Positions 1 to 15,700 of a DNA stretch of 64,000 bases are shown here, piece after piece. How positions within the stretch are numbered: position 1 is the stretch's first letter; each line of letters starts with the position of its first letter. This stretch comes from Ficedula albicollis (lineage: Eukaryota; Chordata; Aves; Passeriformes; Muscicapidae). Location: NCBI RefSeq assembly GCF_000247815.1, contig NC_021683.1, forward strand, positions 9,868,286-9,932,285. The letters run 5' to 3'. A program made the translations under genes and the position numbers. The notes below the pieces were generated by a model. The model did not search any database and was not told where the DNA came from. It saw only the letters and a program-made list of their open reading frames with translations.

Positions 1-3000
1 CAAACATGAAGAATCTCATTAACCCTCTCCAGCAACCTGCTAAGAAAGCCTCCAAAAATACCAGAAATATTCAACTACATTCAAGAATGTTTTCTGTATT
101 AAAAATATTTCTCATTTTTACAAGTGATGTCTAATCTTCAAAGTGTAGCCTTCGAAGTCATTTTAAACATGCAATTCCTATTAATCTGAATAATAATCTA
201 AACAATATGATACTACATTTGTGGTATTAATAAATTAGCTGTAAGTACTTGCTCATGTTTTTACCTACAAACATCTTTCATGCAACCTCAAACAAAGTTT
301 TTGTTTCTGCTTTTAAAAAATCCACCAAAATCACCACATAACCAAATCGAATCACACACAGAATTCTGTTTTCATGACTTTACTGCTGAAAGATCATGGG
401 TTTGTAGTCAGATCCCCAGAATGTTCATTCTTCTCTCCTTCCACAAGACCTGCAGTGCTTCAGATTCAAATTTATCTTCCCTGAATGACTTTGAACAGTT
501 CTATGACTTTTTAATGCTCCCTTTGGCCAGTATTTCACAAGAACACTCACAGATGGGTGTAACAAAGGCAGAAGAGAATGTTGGCTTCTTAATAAGCTTG
601 CTCCTGCCTTGCAGTTTTACTTAGCCTTACTGATCATTTCACTCATCTTAAATTCCACTGTCATTCGAACCCACATGGCATGCCTGGACAAATGCAAGGA
701 CTTGGATGTTGTTTTACTGGCTGGGCTCACTGCCAAGTCTGCTCCACGTACTTCCCTGGCCCACTAGGGCAGCTTGAGGCAACAACTCCCGTATTTACGT
801 TATTGCTGTGAACAGCCAAACTGCTGCTTACTATTGACCCAGGCCCCATCTATTCGATTTATTCTCTCTCATTCACAGCAACATTACTGAGCTGGCTACA
901 CTTCAGGTGCCATCTGACAAACTGCTTCCAGTTGGACAACACAGACCAAAGGAATGGGATTGTCATGTTTTAAGTAGAGGGGTACTTTTTACTTTGAGAA
1001 AGAGCGAGTTTATTTCCAATTTTCAGAAATATATATGACAAAAGCACTAGCCCAAATGCTTTTGCACCCTGACCATCTCCTACATCCCAAATCTTAAGAT
1101 TTGTTTTCATTTACACTCTGCCCACAATTCAGTTTGGGGGAAAGGGGACAAAGAGTGATGTGCAACTATGAATTAACGAACAAAGTAAGTGACATTTTGT
1201 CAAACTGGGGACCTTTTTCAAATCCCTGCAATACACAGTGACTCTCTACCTAGTGACACTCCATGCACTATGTAGTGATCAAAGAACCATACTGCCAAAA
1301 CAGAAAAGCTATTAAATTAGATTAACTGTAACTACAACTGCTTTGCAATACCACAAAAAAGATTTTGGTATTTTCTCTAAATAGTCTCATCCTGATCAAA
1401 CTTCATTTAAATAGGCAAGATTTCATTCATCCAGAATACTGTGAAAAATCACAACATACTCAAACATGTCAGCTTGCCAGGATTACCATCTTAATTTCTT
1501 ACTCTCAATTGCCAGGCAATTCTTGACTCCATTGATACCACTTTAGTACTCATTCCCCTTTGGTTCTTCCTCAGTGTTTCTTTAAGCTATCTTCAAGTCA
1601 CAAGACCCTCTGTTTTTGGTCAGATGCAGCTGTTTGGTTTTCCCTCCTCCCCTCTATCAGCAGATTATATAACCACAGCCTATATGACTGATTTGCATTG
1701 TGTCCCTGTGTGTCAATCTTTTACATGCAGATACCAGCATCCACTAGCTTGTAAAATAAAGTGATAGTAGCTCAATTTCCTGCAAGTGGTGGTTTATCAC
1801 AATATATTTAATGCTCAGTTATCTAATAAATAAACAAATATTTCTGCTAGAAAGTGTCATTTATATCTAAGAGAGAAAAACAATAAATGGATTCAAGTAA
1901 CTTATCCATTCATTCCTTTGTTAAAGTTGCACCAGCTGATCCTATTCTTAACCCACATGAACACCCATTTGTATAGCAAATGTTAACAGACAAGCAGACA
2001 GCTGTATTTATATGGATGGCTCAAATTATACATATCAACCACTGCTAGCATCTTGTGCATAGACTTTCTCTCCTACCCATTTATATACACAACCAAATCT
2101 AAACAGTACAAAAATATTTTAAAAAATAATAAAACTTCAAGTGAACCATACAGTTGTGCAAGGAAGCCTGGTAAAAAGACTTCAAAAGATGTCTCACCAG
2201 CTCCCCTTACTCAGCTAAGGAAAGCAAACTTTACAACAATTGTGTACCGACTCTTTTGAACACAAAAACAAATTTCACCAAGAGCAATCCTCAGTCAACT
2301 CACACCTCATGTTCACAGCTACTGCCAGCATCCAGCCCTTAATTTTCCGCTCAACCTAATTATAAGAATACTCTCTCTTTTCTACCACAACTTGACTTTC
2401 TTAAGATTATTTACCTTAATCACGACCTTGGAGAAAAGAACAAAAAGTTCAACCACGCTGCAAACTCTTGTCAACAGCTTTGGCTGCCTTCTACTCTACC
2501 AACAATCCCTGACAGCAATACCAGTCATGAACACACATTTGGGAAGGGAAAAAGGATCATTTACATATTAATGATGATGGCAAAGCTATAAAGACTAGTA
2601 TTGTGGTGGTGTTTCAGTACAAATCAGTGGTTTTTAAGACTTCTACAACATACCTAAATGGAATAACATATACATAGTGCCAGTTTTCACTACAAGAGAA
2701 CTCTGCCTAGCTGAGGAAAAATCCAGCACCCATCATCACTTCAGAGCACTTGGTATGTGGGCAGGAGACACCTGCTGAGCAGCCTCAGCTCGTGGATGCT
2801 CAAAGAGAAAAGTCTGACATGAAAACCTTCAAAAGAAAAGATTACTCTGACAGTCACTGTACCAAAATGTGTACTTCAGTCATGATATCCAGTAACCTAC
2901 CAGCTCTAAGCTAAAGGAAAAAAAAATCTCAGAGGAGAACAGGAGTAGAAGCTTGCAAATCAATGAAAGAGCCAAATCCAGACATAGTGTCCTAGGCTGC

Positions 3001-6000
3001 AGCTCACAAAGATGTTTTGAACTGTCACAAAATTCATCACAGAACTGGGATTTTTAAAAATATTCTTCAGAAGAAAAGTAAGAGATATTGTAAGATTCAT
3101 TTGTAACAAGATTACTAAATAGTATTACTTCACCAAATGTTAAGCCACAGGAAATATGAAGAGCCCCTTTTCAGCTTGTTAAATGGTTTCCAAGAAAAGA
3201 AAATAAATACCATGAACCTGAAGTCCAAGGAGGGTAGTCTGGTAAGTTTTTTTAAAGCCTTCATATTGTGGGAAAGCAAATGAACAAAATCAACCAGGGA
3301 AGATTACTTAAATGAAAATATTAATTTCTCCTTTTCTACTTCAAAAGCCAAGAACAAAAGGTGGAAGTTAGGGTGAAACTCACATATTACTGTTTCACTG
3401 GGTAACAAAACATTAGCTCCTCTTTAGCTCTTAGAATACTTAATCAGAAATAACAGGAACATTTTAGACAGAATGCTGAACAGCAGCATCAATAACTCAT
3501 GTGTAATTAATCTTCTGAATACTGAACAGTTTGCAGCCTCTTATTTTAAGTTAGTCCTGATTTCACATACCAATAAGAAATAGTTTTGCATGACACAGAA
3601 CCTTAAAAGATCCCAAATTCCCAAATTTAGTACTATATACTCCAAGTTCAGCTTTCACCTTGTAAAAATCATTCTTTAAAAGAGAATATGAACTCCTAAA
3701 TTAAAACTTCAGAAAATATCATAGCAACTTATATTTGCTTCCGTTTTGAGGAGTTTGGCACTTAAAAAGTATAACATGTCCTCAGCAGTGTGGAAAACTC
3801 AATGCAGTTTAATTGCTTAATAAATTCTAGACAAATTTCCCAAAATTACACTGAATAGTATTGCAAAACTGGTGGTGGTGAAGGGAGTAAGGGCATTATT
3901 ACAAACGCATTCAAGCTAATTCAATCACTCCAGTGTCACATATTACATCCGAGGTCTCTCCATCAAAAAGACCAAACCAGGTGGCACATCAAACACTGTC
4001 ACTGACAGTTGCATGCCAATCTCTTTCAGCAGACTGTGGAGGACCTGAACATACTGTAACACACATGCTGACTTAGACATTTCAAATGCAACTGATACAA
4101 CGTGGCATGATGCAATCAGCTACTGCAGCTACCCAAAATTTCGCAACAAAGAGCACACCAAAGAGATTTGGATCACTTCAGAGTGATCTACAGCATTACC
4201 TTTGGGCACTGGAGGCTTGAATTTCTTTGTCATAAAAAGATGAAGCTCATTAGCACCTAGAACTGTACCAAACACTTTTAGTGCCTAACACTACAAAACC
4301 AAAGTGACAATTTCTTTGTTCTTAGGGAAAAGGACACTGAACAACCAGAAAAACAGAAGGCAAGAGTTTGCAGAAGGTGCTCAGTACCTAACATCCACTT
4401 GAAAGCAGCTGAAGAGCTTTTGAGACGCTTTAATTTAGCAATTACTTGAGCAAATTTTTACCTCCACTCAAAAACTACCAAAACCGGGCTACCCCTTTAA
4501 TTTCAATCCAAGGGTGCTGCAAAGATTGCAGTATTACAGCAGGGATTTCAAGCATCTTCACACCACCTTTCATTCATTCTCCTCTGCAGCAGGAACTACA
4601 ACTTTCAGATCAAGCAAAGAAGTACTAATGCAGAACAGAGGTATCAAGTCCTGCCACTTAGCACAAAACTATGAATGTTAGTCCTGCTATCCTGCAACTC
4701 ACTGAAATTGTTGTGTAATAACTAAAGATCTCAGCTGATTTAATTTCTCTTACTGTTCTTTTAATATCATAAAAAGGATAATCTACTGCCTGGCACTAGC
4801 ACTTTCTTAGTAGTTCAGGTATCAAAATTATTTAAAGGAAATTAAAGAATAGCTCACTTTTCCTTGCCTTTGATTACAAATACAGTTAAATATAAACATG
4901 TAACTATTTATACTTACATGTCTACATATATAAAAGAATAAAATCCTCACAACACTAGAGAAGTCTCAGTATAAAAGATACAATTAACATAGATTTCCAT
5001 GCTATTTGCACAAGAACTTAGTACCAGGCACTTCTTTCATCAGAATGCCAGTCTCAAACTTCTAGAGACAAAGCACGAAGGATCAGAATGTGTTTTTAGG
5101 TGTTCTCCATGATCAAGGAAAACTTCGTAATTTTAGTATTATTTATTTCAAATTAAGCAACTTTCCCTGTGACCTATGTGTTTTATTATTAGCATACATT
5201 TGAAAAAAAAATACCCTTATGCTTACTTCACAGCACAATGGACACCACCATTGAAGGAAGTGATATGAGATTATGAAATAGATGCTTTAGGGAGCTATAG
5301 GAACTTTTTTTTTTTTTTGTTAATCTAGTATATCTGGAAGAGGGGTAAGGGAAAAAATAGACTTCTAATATAGGACCTCTCATATGAATTCTAGTTCCTC
5401 ATATATGTAAAATACATGGGCAGAATTAACAGACGAGCCCTGGCAATACTGTAACAGAATACATGAAGGCAGAGTCCTAGCCTAACCCTTTTCCCCTGAA
5501 GGCCACATCTGTGCACAGCAGGCAAGATCATCTCCAGAATTCTACAAAACAGTAAAATTACTTGAGTTTCAGATGCAGGATTTCTTACTGAGAGCTACAG
5601 CCAACGAACTAGTTTCATGGTCCAAATATCACATTTTAAATTTTGACAAAATAATAGTTTTGACTTATCAAGCATGGAAAATTCTCTGTATTTAGAGTAA
5701 CACCTGAAACTGCTTCTTACAGAATGCTACCCAAATACAAATAACATAACAGTGAGTTGATACCACACTAGTATTTCCAGTTTTCTGAGAAACTTGTTCT
5801 CTCATTCTTATCTATCATCAAGGACAAAGGAATATAGTTTAGACAACCAATTTCACGTCAAAATAACAGGAACGGGGGTGTCAAAACTATTTTTGTTGTC
5901 GTTTGTTCATATGTTTTCCATTGTTTTCATACTGTACTGTAATGCATTTATCTAGCTCACAGAATTCAGGGTCCCTTCACAAAACACACCATCTGCTATT

Positions 6001-6470
6001 GCACTGAGATGGAAAATAGGCAAAGAAAGTCCTCCCCTATCTGAATGAATGCGAAAATTAAATCTGAGCATCAAAAAAGTTAGGGATTTTCTACGAAGTT
6101 AATCCTGTGTGCTTGCACACAGACTGTATCAAACAAATTTTTTTCTAATTAACTTAGGCAGACAACCGAGTCAGAGAACTAAACAACATGGCTGCATCAT
6201 TTAGCCTGGATACAGTCGTGTTTCAGAGCTATCTTATCATCTAAAACTTAGACATAAGACAGCCCATTACCAATTAAAACTTATTTCAAGTAGGTTAGAA
6301 AAGAAAGCACGCAGCCATCAAACTCTGGTACAGCTAAACAAGGCACAGCTGGTCCTTATTGATTCTTCACACAATTCACAGCGAACACTTTGTTTTCCGC
6401 AGTTTCAAGAAATAAAACAGGATTTTCAAAACAGGATTTTTATAAAACAATATAAAATGGAAGCACTTTG
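1..6470. other. non-coding AT-rich DNA, no gene recognised
   Basis: No open frame here resembles a known protein, and no frame is flanked by convincing splice sites. The sequence is AT-rich with short homopolymers, for example 14 T at 5305-5318. If the CpG island to the right is the NFATC3 promoter, as gene order in human 16q22 would predict, this stretch would be its first intron on the minus strand. That is inference from synteny only; no NFATC3 exon is visible. Confidence 0.5.
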
Positions 6471-6721
6471 AGATGTTTGCGTGCATCTGTACACACAGAC
6501 CCAAAGAGCCATCACATCTCGACAGGCGGTGTTCGCCCATCCACACGTACACAAAGTCTGCAGAACGCACTGGAGTAACCGGGATGTTCTACACGCGGGG
6601 AAGACTTCGGTTGAAACTTTTCATGGCAAGTGCCAGAACACTGCTCCGCTCCGGCCCCGTTAACACCCGGCTGCTCTCCGCCCGTCCCCCACCGGCCCCA
6701 TCGCGCTCCCCGGGCTCGGGG

Positions 6722-6725
<4 letters not shown>

Positions 6726-6752
<27 letters not shown>

Positions 6753-6753
6753 C
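6726..6753. repeat. 28-nt C homopolymer
   Basis: An uninterrupted run of 28 C inside the GC-rich island, between a GGGCG and a GTGGGG context. It may be a real G/C tract of uncertain length, or a smaller example of the artefact seen at 7007-8264. Confidence 0.9.
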
Positions 6754-7001
6754 GTGGGGCCACCACATCCAACCCGGGGCCTTTTCCCCGCCGGAGCCAC
6801 CGCGCCCGGGGCGGCTCCTCCCGCACGATGCGAGCTCTCGGGTCTCTTTTCCCAAAGAAAGTTGTTCGGGCGAGGAGAGGCCCGGCCGATGGCCCCCGAG
6901 CCCCGCGGGAGCAACGGGAGCGGCGCCGGGAAGCGGCCGCGGCCTGAGGGACGGACGGGCGGACGGCGCCTCTCCCCCCGGGCTGCCGCCTCCCGCAGCG
7001 G

Positions 7002-8338
<1,337 letters not shown>

Positions 8339-8599
8339 CGCTCCCTGAGCTCTCCTGCAAAGCGCAGACGGCCCCAGGCCAGAGCAAAGGGGCAGAATTC
8401 CCTTGCGGCGTGCGGAGCGTCGCTTTCTAAAACACCGCATGTAAATAGATGGTGCTCTTGGCACCAACTAATGACTGGAATAATTAGGTAGGATGGCGTA
8501 AGCTGAGGAATGTCGCTTGGGTAACAAATGCTGGCTCCAGACTCAAAGCTGTTAGCTACTTGCCTTCCGGCTCAGTGGGAGCAGTGGCAATCAAGCAAA

Positions 8600-8771
8600 C
8601 AGAGCCACAGAATACTGAGCTGGGAGGGACCCCCAGCTCCTGGGCCTGCACAGGGCACCCCAAGAATCCCCCCACGTGCCCGAGAACCTTGTCCAAACAC
8701 TCCTTGCTCCGGCAGGTTCGGTGCTGTGCCCGCTTCCTCCGGGAGCCTGTGCCAGTGCCCAGCACCCTGGC
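8600..8771 (-). mobile_element. CR1 LINE fragment, minus orientation
   Basis: Reading the plus strand, this shows the hallmarks of the reverse complement of a CR1 3' region: a CACAGAATACTGAGCTGGGA start, then AGGGACC, a CCCAAGAATCCCC segment, a CTTGTCCAAACACTCCTTG segment, CTCCGGCAGG, and GGAGCCTGTGCCAGTGCCCA. It is 5'-truncated, as most CR1 copies are, and inserted next to the CpG island. Confidence 0.85.
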
Positions 8772-9235
8772 TTACACTGCAGCACTTCCTCATGCACTGC
8801 GCTTTCTGCTCGCCACAGCTGTGCACCAAGGCTCTAGAGCTCTGGGGAATTCTCCTCCGAAACCAGCTCCAAAAAGAATTTTAAAGCACGGAATAGGGTC
8901 TTCCAAGTCTTGCATTTTGTAAGATCCGCATCTAAAAGTTTTTAACTACAAGGAAACTAATTAAAATATTCCTTAGCAATGCATGACATCCATGAAGGAA
9001 GCCCAGTAGACAGACTGAAGATCACAGAAACTTCAGGATGCTCTGCCTGCATGATAATATAGCATAATCTATAGTTTTGCCTTGCACTAAGGTGGAAAGA
9101 CAAAAAGAAGGGCAAAATAAAATGTAGAATTTAAGCTGTTCTTACAGCATGAGCATCTGTTCCCTGCAGGAGATGGCAGTATAGAAACTACAACTGTCCT
9201 GATGTGTCTGGAATTTGCACTCTAAGAAATCATAG
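8772..9235. other. non-coding spacer between CR1 fragments
   Basis: Nothing coding is visible. The stretch separates two CR1 fragments in opposite orientation. Short overlapping frames here extend from the neighbouring CR1 and have no recognisable domain. Confidence 0.5.
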
Positions 9236-9772
9236 AGCAACTTGAGGGGAGGTTAATACTTGAATACTGTGTCCAGTTCTGGGTCCCTCAGCTCAAGAAA
9301 GACATTGAGGTGCTGGAGCATGTCCAGAGAATGGCAGCAGAATGGGTGAAGGGTCTGGAGCACAGGTGCTATTAGGAGGGGCTGAGGGAGCTGGGGGTGT
9401 TTAACGTGGAGAGAAGGAAGCTCAGGGGAGACTTTATCCCTTTTCCACAACTCCCAGATAGGAGGCTGTAGCCAGGTGGGGGTCAGCCTCTTCTCACAGG
9501 CAATCAGCAACAGGATGAGAGGACATGGTCTTCAGCTATGGCAGGAGAGGCTCAGGTTGGACATCAGGAAAAATTTCTTCATGGAAAGGGTTGTCAGGCA
9601 TTGGAAGGGGCTGCCCAGGGAGATGGTGGAGTCACCATTGCTGGAGGCGTCCAAGGAATGACTGGACACAGCACTCAGTGCTCTGGTCTGGGTGACAAGT
9701 GGTGATCAGTCAAAGGTTGGACTCAATCATCTTGGAGGTCTTTTCCAACCTAAACGATTCTGAGATTCTATT
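9236..9772 (+). mobile_element. CR1 LINE 3' fragment, plus orientation
   Basis: A long, well-preserved CR1 3' end. It begins around the GTCCAGTTCTGGGTCCCTCA motif and continues with GAAAGACATTGAGGTGCTGG. The end of the reverse-transcriptase frame is recognisable (9476-9661, with residues like [20 protein letters not shown]). It ends with the family's 3' tail TTGGAGGTCTTTTCCAACCT and an ATTCT-type terminal repeat (GATTCTGAGATTCTATTCTG). It is 5'-truncated and no longer codes for a functional element. Confidence 0.93.
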
Positions 9773-12700
9773 CTGTGGTTATGACTTAATGAAACAGTCA
9801 TTGCATGCTGTGGAATTAATAAAATATTAATCCTTAATACACATTATTACACAATCTATTTTAGATTTTAGGTTTGTGCTGAAACTTGGGCATTGATGAG
9901 ATTTAAACTACTACTCACAAATAGTCAAGTTTGCTTATAGTCAGTTATGTAATATTCAGTTTAATTTGTTATGGGATGTGAAACATTAATCAGAAATATC
10001 ATTGCTATCTCTAAGGTTTTATTACTCAGTTGAAAAATCAGCTGAACTAGTTAGTGTGTTGTGACTCCATGGCCATCTGGAGATTAATATGGTTTGATTC
10101 TAAAATAATTCTAATTGCTTCTATGCACAGTGTCTTTCCATGTTTGTTGCTGTTCAGACAGATCCAAGCAGGCATGTCATAATCCCAGGCATGCATTTGT
10201 ACCTGGATGTGCTCATTAGAGCCTGTGAATGAAAGTGAGAAAAGAAGGCTCACGTGAAGAGGAATTAGCTGCAGTGAATAATCCTCAGTCCAGAGGCTCT
10301 TAACAGAGTGCAGTGAATGCTCTGTGAATTCTCTCTCTATGTGCACTTCTGAGGAAGGTCAGTAATCTGTGCTGAAGAAGGCAAGCCTAAATGAAAAGCT
10401 ACTTTGTGGCATTGCAATTCATAATATTAAAAAATACTTTGCAGAACTTGGGACAGCAGGAGTTTGCCCATGTTTGCCCAAAATGGGAAGTTGCTTCTAG
10501 TGCAAAAGCAGCCATATGTTTTTTACTTATCTTGTAAAGCACTGTCCTTGCCATTATCACTTCCCACACACCACTAGCTATTTCTTTACTGAAAATACAT
10601 GAGCAGCTACAGCTACAGTTCTTACAACACTTAAACAAAAGATTCATGCTCTTGTTAGGGTAGACAATTCCCTCTCCTGAAGGAAGACCCAACCTTTATA
10701 AGGAGCTCACACCCAGTTGGACTGTAGCCTCTTTTTATCTCTAAATCCAAGGTCACGTAGCAAGACAAGCTGGAAAAGTATGTGTAATTGGATTAACTGT
10801 GGTTAAGAAAAACCCTCAAACATTCTTGAATGAAAACAGATCTATGATGAACGAGTCAGTAAAATACACTATACATAAAATTACTTTTAACAGCTAATTT
10901 TTGTCTGAAAATTTTGGGTAGTCTTTTGCTTTTCAAAGCAGCTGAATTAGACTTTGTCTTATTGTTAAATAATTGTTGTGTCAGATTACAGCAAATGGAG
11001 CAACCACAGCAGTTTCCTGTTCTGTTATACCAGTAGATTATTCATTATGTATGTCCCTGGTGAAAAATACAACCAAACTTGTTCTCTTCATAAGGGGGAT
11101 TTGAACACAGGTATTTGATCCATGTTCTTTGATAAGATGCTCAGAGCATATTTCTAGTGAATATGCTAAATTAAAGATTTTCTTATTAATGACTTGTTCA
11201 TTTCCCTTAACTGTGAAATAAATATTGTTTCCCCTTTTTCTTGTCTCCACTATTCATTCAGAAAGCTATGATATAAGCAGGACATTAGGTATTGCTTTTA
11301 GTTCTACCTACTGCTGTCAACTGAAAAAGAAAATGGCCTACATGTCCTAAAATAAACAGAGGAATTGGTTATGACATGATCACCTAGCTAACAAGGTAAG
11401 AATTTAGAGAATATGTAAAAGGTGGTATTGCAAGTTATTTACAGTAAACTTTATAAAGCTTTTTACTTCAAAAGCAGATGTATGTCTTTGAGTTCAGTAC
11501 TTCCACTGCCAACATCATCCTTTCCTCTTGTCTTCACAGCTTTCATTTTGCTGACTCTCTTGTACTGCACCAAAAGCACATCCTTCCTCCATTTGAAACT
11601 GTAAAGAGTAATACACCTTCAAACCTCTTCTAGACAGCTAAAGAGTAATTGGGGTGTGACTGGAAATGAGTTGGTAAAACAACTGACGTGAGTGAGCTCA
11701 CATCAATTTCCAGGGAATTATGTCAGCCTCGGTGCTTGAGGTCCAGGGCATGGATGGCTGATTTGGCTTTTGTTGGCTACTGAGAAATGAAACGGTGGCA
11801 GTAACAAGGGCAACTTTATTTCACTTGTGGTTTTGTGAGGAGAAGTTTCCTTTATTTATTCATTTATTTAATATGCATAGGTGGTTTCTGTCCTTGTTGC
11901 TTCTAGGCTGTGTTATTGCATCCAGATGGGGATACACCTTGATCTGGTCAGAAGCTGGAGTTATTGCATGTGACTTGAGAAGGAAGGAACGTGCTTCCTG
12001 TGGTATTTGAATCCTTTCCAAAATGCGGCTATTTTTTAGGCGTGTTGTGACTTTCGGCTCCAAAAACCTGAGGGCTACATTGTGCTGTGTTTTATTTTCC
12101 ACACATCATCCGATGCTGGATAGCTAGGAATTCTGGATCTGCAGCCACATCCCAGATCTGTATTTGTGTTGGAGTAATAGGGGTTCCTCCCCCCTTCCTA
12201 TGGGCAGCAAATCAAAGCCAGCTGTGCAATTGTAGCCAGAAGAGGCTTTGGAAGACGCATGGTCAGGCATTCGTTCTGCATGATTCAATCAACCAAACAG
12301 CCTCGAATTAGCAATATAACACAGAAGGTTGCATTTCATGTGCTTGATCTCATTCCCATTTGTGGTTGAATCTGGACCTGTTTAAAAGCCACACACACCA
12401 GCGTGGCATAGAAAGGGCAGATGAGAAAGCACAGAGAAAGACTCCTGGACTGAGCAGATAGTGTTCCTTGGCTGCAGCAATGGTTATGCCTTTTACAGCT
12501 GCATTGAAGAAAGCATGAGTACAACAAGGGGCATTTTTTGATCAATGGGTATACTTAATACTCTTAAACTCATTTGCAAATGGCATACAAACAAAATTAT
12601 CACAGCCTTCACGTCTCTTACAGCGAACAAGGCACATCCATTGTTTAAGCAAGCAGAATGGTGTTCTGCAGGAGAAAGATAATATTTCAGTATTGAGCCT

Positions 12701-15700
12701 ATGTTGAAGAAGGTTAAATTCAGCAGTCATATAGGAAAGAGGCTTGCATTCTGCACACAAGGTCATAGGTTATTTATATTTAATATGTGACATCTGGCAT
12801 TTTAAATAATTTCCTTGGCTAATTACCAGTGCCTGGGTGAAATATGAAACTTCTGCCGTTGGGGAATTAAAAGCAAAACAAAAACAAAAGTAGATTGCAT
12901 AGCATTGGAAAGTTTCCTAGCAAAATTAGGAGTTGTGCTAATTCAGACATTAGAATATACAGTAGCAAAACATAGAGAACAAGACAGCAATTTGACTGAA
13001 CTTTGATACATTTTCAGTGAAAATCTACAGTCATCCTTTTAAGTTTTCCTTTGTCATGACATAGTTACAATACTCCTATCTAGATCTTGAGCTTGGTGTT
13101 TGATCAATGGGGCATTTGTAATAGCAAGATTACAAAGTTAAAAAAAAAAAGATTGCCTACACGGTGCGTGTTGACAAAAACATACCCACATAAAAACTTA
13201 ATGAGGTCACAGTCTCGTGTAACCATTATACAGTTTTCCCCAAGAAATTTCATCGCTCTCCTAAACCTACTGCAGTCATATTAAATGCACTTTAATATAT
13301 TTCTCTTCAATATACTTTTACATAAAACAATCATTGTTTTGCTTTATTGTTTGTTTAACATGCCATGTAAAGCAGACATTACTTCATAAAGTTTGCTGCT
13401 GCTTTATATTTCTAGACTTTTACAGAGCAGGTTGCATTCCTCCCATTTGGAGGTTACCCTCACACATGTTGAAAAGACTAGAGGGTCTAGAAATCTGGCA
13501 CTGCATGGCTCTCCTCTGAGACTCTATATTCACAGTATTTTACTCTCAGGTCATGGAGTGAAGACAAAGTAAAATGATCAGCTGCATTATTACTGATATC
13601 AGTATATAAGGACACTCCCAGCACAAGTACTTGCTTCTGAAATGATTGCTTTTACAGATACCTCAGAGTCTTATTACAAAGCCTAAAGTGGTTTGTGAGT
13701 GAAATCAGATGACAACCGAGATTGCTACCAGAACAAGAACAAACTCCTTTAATGCACAGTGATGTTTGCATAAGATAAATATTTGTGGAAACTCAAATGA
13801 GGTTTCATAAAAGCTCTTAGCCTTGAAAAAAAGGACTAAGGTGGCATTTTACTTACTTTTCCATATTTTAACTTTCATTTTTGACTGTTCACTAGCCAAC
13901 AGACTGTCCTCTTGTACAGTACTGGGATGTAGAAAATATGGGCTCTGTTCCAAGCTTCCCCTTTCGTGCAGTCTGATTTTCAGACTTCAGAGGGGCACAA
14001 GTAACTTGCTATTTATAGAGACACAAAACATTGCCTTAGTTTCCCTCTAAAGTGAGGGTAATATGACTTCTGTTCCTCTTTTCACTTAGATTGCAAATGC
14101 ATCTAAGGACTCTCAAGTCTGAAATACTGCTTATTATACACTCCATTTGAACATTTAAGCAGCCTGGCCAGATGATTTGGGTTGGTATTTCGCTTTGTAC
14201 TGGACAAGGAGAGGCATCACAACTGTTGTAGCAAAATGGAACCTGAATCCCTAAACCTTTAGCTATTCTATCCAAGGATCTATAAAAGCTATGGTCCTCC
14301 TGTGGAGTGGTTCTGTTTTGTTAAAGTGTAATGCACATACAGTTGAAGGTGCAATGGTTTTTCTGTATTTCATAAATATATTTTATATCCTTTGATTAGC
14401 TTAGGTATAGCCACAATCTCATGTGCTTAAGTCATCCCTCCTTATATACTCTAATTTAATAAATGCTACGTGGACTTTGCTTATCCATAAATTAATGTTT
14501 CTTCATAGCATTTTAATTATCCCCAGGGGTAGAAAAAGAGTATTTCCCCTCATTTCAACTTTTCACCATAATTCAGAATAAGCAACTAGAATAAATGTAT
14601 TACTAAACTTTTCTTGGTGTGCCTATTTCCAGGTTTCCATAGGAAGCCTAATGGGCTCACTCTTGAGTGAGCAGGACTGTACTGTCAGCCTTGTGCAAAC
14701 CACTCTCGTGTCCTTGGCTCGGATCAGGCTAAGCCAACATGAAACAATAGGTTCCAGTGGCGCGGAAAGCTTTAAAGGTTCCCTGGCAGTTTGGATCTGG
14801 GACTTCCACCTTTCCTCTGTGGATCCATTGTGCAGTCCTTAGAGCACACAGGCTCACACCCCTTGCTCAGTCTGTGCCTAATGAGCTTTCTGACTCAATG
14901 TCTTAATTTGGACACAACAGGTTTCAGCTGAGAGGTAACATGTGAACACACTGCCGTACCCCAGCTGTTGCAGGTGCTTATGTGTCTTTTTTGCTGTAAT
15001 CCACCCGGTCTAAAGTCAAACAGGCCAGCCAGGTGGTTTACGTTTATTTTTGCCTTTGCACTGGAGTAGAGGTGGTGGTTTTCATTAGCTGCTCTTGCCT
15101 CTCCATTTTTTAGTTGATTGAGTTTCCGCCTGGCTTGATGTCCAGATTGCAGCATGTAAGAGGGTTGATTCTTCTTTGACAGAGCAAGGGCTGGGAGCTT
15201 TAACGATTTGATTTGGTCACAGAATCAATCCTCATTACAGTCAGTCATCTGATATGCTGCCTCGTCCTGATCCTTATCTTTCTACCCTAACCCCTTCCCA
15301 AGAATAGGCTTAGCTGCATCATCTAGCTCCTTACATATTGGCAGAGCGGATAGGGATAAAAGTGATGCTGTATATTAAAAATTTATGGAAAGTAAAAAAG
15401 ACAAAACACAGAAAGGAAGAACTGATTAAATACTATCTCGGTATTTTTCCTAGCTGGAGAATGAACTATTCAATTAACAAAGTGATCCCAGTCAGCTCTG
15501 GAAGAATATTACTCAGTAAAGGTTCACCCATTAAAATTAATTTAGTTTTGCTGTATTTGCAGATCCTATATATTTATTCATCAGATATGTATAAAAAGAA
15601 TGGTTTGCCTGGTAATTTATATTGAACGAAACAACAGAGTTTAAATGAATGCTTGCATAAAATAGATTTTTAACACATATTCAAACTAGAAATCTTATTG

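Noticed and set aside
9476..9661. 61-codon frame that looks protein-coding
   Set aside because: It is the degraded end of a CR1 reverse-transcriptase frame, annotated as a mobile element and not a host gene.
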